Shown: one piece after another, positions 6,319 to 8,669 of the stretch
Position numbering within the stretch: position 1 is the stretch's first letter
Layout: the number at the start of each line of letters is the position of its first letter
Origin: an uncultured Clostridium sp.
Lineage (GTDB): Bacteria > Bacillota > Clostridia > TANB77 > CAG-508
DNA: 8,669 bases
Assembly: GCA_945610215.1 (NCBI GenBank)
Contig: CALYZR010000017.1
Location: 1 to 8,669, forward strand
Direction of reading: 5' to 3'
Position numbers and translations under genes: made by a program
The notes under the pieces: model-generated
Told to the model about the DNA's origin: nothing
Database searches by the model: none
What the model saw: the letters and a program-made list of their open reading frames with translations, nothing else

Positions 6319-7665
6319 ATGCCTATATATATTTATAAAGCTGCAACTAAGAATGGGCAAGTCGTTAGAAATAGAGTAGAAGAAGTAAATAGGTTTATGC
6401 TCTTAAGAAGACTAAAAAATAATGATCTTTTGCCAATATCTGTTACACAAGTAAATGCAAGAGGAAGCAAAACTATAAAAAAACAAAAAAAGAATGTAGA
6501 AAGCAGTAGTAGTATACTTAAAAGCATAAGAAGTAAAGAAATAGAAAAAAGAATGATGTCTAGAAAAGAAAGAATAAAAGCGAAGCTTTTTTCTAATGTT
6601 ACTAGTGCAAAAATTACACAAAAGGATTTGGTAATTTTTACGCAGGATTTCTATTTGTTAAAAAAGGCAAATTTTAACAATATACATGCATTAACTACAA
6701 TTATAGAAAGTACACAAAATCCATCACTTAAAGGAATTTTAGAAGATATACTTTTAGGAGTGGAAGCCGGAGAAAATATGTATACAACAATGGAATACTA
6801 CGAAGGAGTGTTTCCACCAATATATATAAATATGATTAAAGTTGGAGAACTTTCAGGTTCGCTTACAAGAGCTTTAGAGCAGGCTGTTAAATATTTAGAT
6901 GATAGTATGGAACTAACAAGAAAGATAAAATCAGTATTAGTACCAAATCTTGTTATGTTTTTTGGACTTTTAGTTTTATTAATTGGTGGAACAGTTATTG
7001 CAGTTCCTTTTCTTCAAGGAGTTCTTGATTCTGTTGGAAGCCAAGATCAATTACCTAAAATAACATTATGGTTTGCAGATTTTCTTGACAGATTAGCTGC
7101 ACATTGGTATATACCGGTTTTGGTAATATTGGCAATAGTTAGTGGAGTTTATTTTTATATAAGAACACCACAGGGAAAATATAATTTTCATTATTTTAAA
7201 TATAGAATGCCTGTATTTGGAAGATTAATATATGCATTAGATTTTACTAGATTAATGAGAGCTGTTTTATTAAATTTACAAAATGGAATGAGATTACAAG
7301 ATTCCTTAGAAACAAGTAAAAATATAGCAACAAATTTAGTAATGTTATCATTAGTAGAGTCATCTATAAATAATATATTAATAGGGCAAAGTTGGATAGA
7401 ACCTTTCGAAAAAGCAGGATTCTCTGCACCAATGGCTATAGAAATGTTAAAAATAGGTATGCAAACTGATTTATCAGAAATGATACAAAAATTATTAGAT
7501 TATATGGACATAGAAATAGAAGAAAGCATGAAGAGAATAACAAAAGTATTACCACAAATAGTATATGTTATAGTTGGTATATTATTAATATTTGTAACAG
7601 TAGTAGTCTTAGTACCTTTAATCCAAATGTACATGGGTACATGGTTGTTCTCTGCATATCTATAA
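6319..7665 (+). CDS. pilC: PilC-type inner-membrane platform protein
   Basis: The 448-residue protein starts at ATG 6319, seven bases after GGAGG (6307-6311) and 18 bases after the end of the PilT-like gene. It belongs to the T2SSF (GspF/PilC) family. A PilC-type N-terminus (MPIYIYKAATKNG, about 1-45) is followed by a Lys-rich linker (about 50-95). The first F domain (about 98-210) has the typical TQDFYLLKKANF, GVEAGENM and MIKVGELSGSL. Membrane segments fall at about 209-231 and 262-281. The second F domain (about 297-410) begins MPVFGRL and contains LDFTRLMRAVLLNLQNGM and MLKIGMQTDLSEM, and a last membrane segment lies at about 411-435. PilC couples ATP hydrolysis by PilB and PilT to pilin extraction from and insertion into the membrane. 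In the second F domain, MQTDLSEM stands where many relatives have GExSGxLxxM, so that repeat has diverged. Length and topology are otherwise normal. Confidence 0.95.
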   Translation: MPIYIYKAATKNGQVVRNRVEEVNRFMLLRRLKNNDLLPISVTQVNARGSKTIKKQKKNVESSSSILKSIRSKEIEKRMMSRKERIKAKLFSNVTSAKITQKDLVIFTQDFYLLKKANFNNIHALTTIIESTQNPSLKGILEDILLGVEAGENMYTTMEYYEGVFPPIYINMIKVGELSGSLTRALEQAVKYLDDSMELTRKIKSVLVPNLVMFFGLLVLLIGGTVIAVPFLQGVLDSVGSQDQLPKITLWFADFLDRLAAHWYIPVLVILAIVSGVYFYIRTPQGKYNFHYFKYRMPVFGRLIYALDFTRLMRAVLLNLQNGMRLQDSLETSKNIATNLVMLSLVESSINNILIGQSWIEPFEKAGFSAPMAIEMLKIGMQTDLSEMIQKLLDYMDIEIEESMKRITKVLPQIVYVIVGILLIFVTVVVLVPLIQMYMGTWLFSAYL

Positions 7666-7693
7666 ATTTAATTTGTTAGAAAGGAAAATATAT

Positions 7694-8593
7694 ATGAGAA
7701 TCGGTATTGATGTTGGCGGTAGCCATGTTGGATTGGGACTTATAGATAAAAATGGCAAATTAATATTAAAAGAAGAAATAGACTACAATAGAAGACAACA
7801 AGATATGTCTAATATAGTATTAGAAACAATAATTGAACTTATAAATAAAATTATAAGCGAAAATAAAATAAAAAAAGAAGAAATAGAAAGTATTGGACTT
7901 GCATTTCCAGGCACAGTGTCAGAAACAGCTGTTATAAAAGCAGAAAATTTGGGAATAGAAAATTTAGAAATTGTTAAAACACTAAAAAAGCATTTTAATG
8001 TTTCAATACATTTAGAGAATGATGCAAAATGTGCAGCAATTGCAGAAAAAAAATTTGGGAGTTTAAAACAATATGATGATGCCATTTTTTTGATAATTGG
8101 TACAGGAGTTGGTGGAGCTGTCTATTTAAATGGAAATCTATTAAGACCTAAAAGATATTCTGGATTTGAAGTTGGGCATATGGTAATAAATAAAGATGGA
8201 ATAAAATGCAATTGTGGAAGAAGAGGATGTTTCGAAACTTGTTGTTCAATGAGAAGACTAAAAGAAAAAATAAAAAATGAATTTAATTTAGATACAATAG
8301 ATGGTATAAAAATAAGAGAATTTATGGAACAAAATAAGAATAACCAGAAATTAAATGGAATATTAGATGAATATACTCAAGATTTGGAAACAGGAATAGC
8401 AAATCTAATAAATATATTTGAGCCACAGGTAATATCAATAGGTGGTAGTTTTGGACATTATGATATACTATTAAAAAAATTACGAGACAAAATAAATGAA
8501 AAAACAGAATTATATAATAAAGAGCAAATTCCTGAGATTGTAATAGCAAACCTAAAAAATGATGCGGGAATGATAGGAGCAGCAATGATTTAA
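7694..8593 (+). CDS. ROK-family sugar kinase (glucokinase-like)
   Basis: I chose ATG 7694 (299 residues) because AAAGGA at 7681-7685 gives eight-base spacing and the protein then opens on the family's phosphate motif. A TTG at 7673 would add seven residues without a binding site. Motifs are DVGGSHVGLGLID (6-18, ATP phosphate site), FPGTVS (71-76), ENDAKCAA (108-115) with catalytic base Asp110, IGTGVGG (135-141), and EVGH at 159-162 leading into the ROK zinc signature (H162, C172, C174, C179, spacing Hx9CxCx4C). ISIGGSF (248-253) contributes the C-terminal nucleotide-side motif. There is no N-terminal helix-turn-helix, so it is a kinase rather than a NagC/XylR-type repressor. The likely reaction is ATP-dependent 6-phosphorylation of glucose or a related hexose or amino sugar in the cytosol; substrate cannot be told from sequence. 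It starts 28 bases after pilC with no obvious terminator between, so it is probably co-transcribed with the pilus genes despite having no known pilus role. Confidence 0.9.
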   Translation: MRIGIDVGGSHVGLGLIDKNGKLILKEEIDYNRRQQDMSNIVLETIIELINKIISENKIKKEEIESIGLAFPGTVSETAVIKAENLGIENLEIVKTLKKHFNVSIHLENDAKCAAIAEKKFGSLKQYDDAIFLIIGTGVGGAVYLNGNLLRPKRYSGFEVGHMVINKDGIKCNCGRRGCFETCCSMRRLKEKIKNEFNLDTIDGIKIREFMEQNKNNQKLNGILDEYTQDLETGIANLINIFEPQVISIGGSFGHYDILLKKLRDKINEKTELYNKEQIPEIVIANLKNDAGMIGAAMI

Positions 8594-8614
8594 AAAATAG
8601 AACCTTATCTATTA

Positions 8615-8669
8615 TGAAGTGCACCCCATTTAGTAGACACAAATAAAAAATAGATTTGTGTTAAAATAT
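8615..8669. mobile_element. terminus of a probable IS3-family insertion sequence (partial)
   Basis: Starting at TG 8615, the sequence TGAAGTGCACCCCATTTAG followed by TAGACAC has the look of IS3-family (IS150-group) terminal repeats, which commonly begin TG, carry a CCCC run about ten bases in, and continue to a (T)TAGACA block. The sequence then becomes AT-rich, as in the leader before the first transposase frame. No transposase codons are inside the window, so family and orientation rest on the terminus alone, recognised from memory. If right, the element sits 21 bases after the ROK kinase stop. Confidence 0.5.
8637..8661. repeat. inverted repeat just inside the putative IS end
   Basis: A perfect 8-base inverted repeat, ACACAAAT / ATTTGTGT, has a nine-base spacer (8645-8653), extendable by one G-U pair. 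It lies 22 bases inside the putative IS terminus. It could be a leader hairpin limiting transposase expression from outside transcription, or part of a promoter/operator for the element. Both are inference. Confidence 0.4.

Noticed and set aside
8596..8613. AATAGA / TCTATT stem after the kinase as a terminator
   Set aside because: Six pairs, only one of them G-C, with no T-run on the + strand; too weak to call.
8322..8642. Reverse-strand open frames across the window, including the one at 8322-8642
   Set aside because: They are Leu/Phe/Tyr/Ile-rich shadows of AT-rich genes, lie opposite clearly conserved coding sequence and show no family motifs.
1..8669. CRISPR arrays, tRNA/rRNA genes, riboswitches
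   Set aside because: No regularly spaced direct repeats, no GC-rich RNA-like blocks and no T-box or riboswitch-like leader were seen; all gaps between genes are under 100 bases.

Overview
The window is about 70+% A/T, uses strong GGAGG-type ribosome binding sites and AGA/ATA/TTA-rich codons, and packs all its genes on the + strand with short gaps or overlaps. This suggests a low-GC Gram-positive bacterium of the Clostridia, probably an uncultured gut-type lineage. The taxonomic call is inference from composition and protein style; no marker gene is present.

Almost the whole window is one type IV pilus (T4P) gene cluster. From left to right it holds the 3' end of a probable PilN-like gene (1-97), a PilO-like alignment-complex protein (114-875), a small single-pass membrane protein with a GKxNPF motif (889-1320), a very small pilin (1420-1656), a prepilin-peptidase homologue (1743-2546), a pseudopilin with a large C-terminal domain (2543-3469), the PilB assembly ATPase (3548-5176), a PilT-type ATPase split by a frameshift (5190-6300) and the PilC platform protein (6319-7665). 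A ROK-family sugar kinase follows directly (7694-8593). The last ~55 bases look like the terminus of an IS3-family insertion sequence running off the right edge.

Expected roles: PilN, PilO and the small membrane protein form the inner-membrane alignment complex. PilB and PilC drive pilin polymerisation, and the PilT-like ATPase would power retraction. The two prepilin-like proteins supply the fibre and a minor or tip subunit, and the PilD homologue would normally cleave and N-methylate them.

Four things deviate from the textbook system. (1) The PilD homologue keeps its four-cysteine N-terminal domain, but both catalytic aspartates appear replaced (Glu or Gly at the first site, Asn in the GxGD motif). 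(2) Neither prepilin has the conserved Glu at mature position +5: the small pilin has Ala and the large pseudopilin has Asp. (3) The PilT-like gene has a single extra C inside its Walker A motif; removing it restores a complete 369-residue ATPase. (4) Two hairpins flank the small pilin gene and may set its expression apart from the rest of the operon. Together these describe a divergent, possibly partly decayed, T4P system rather than a clearly new system.
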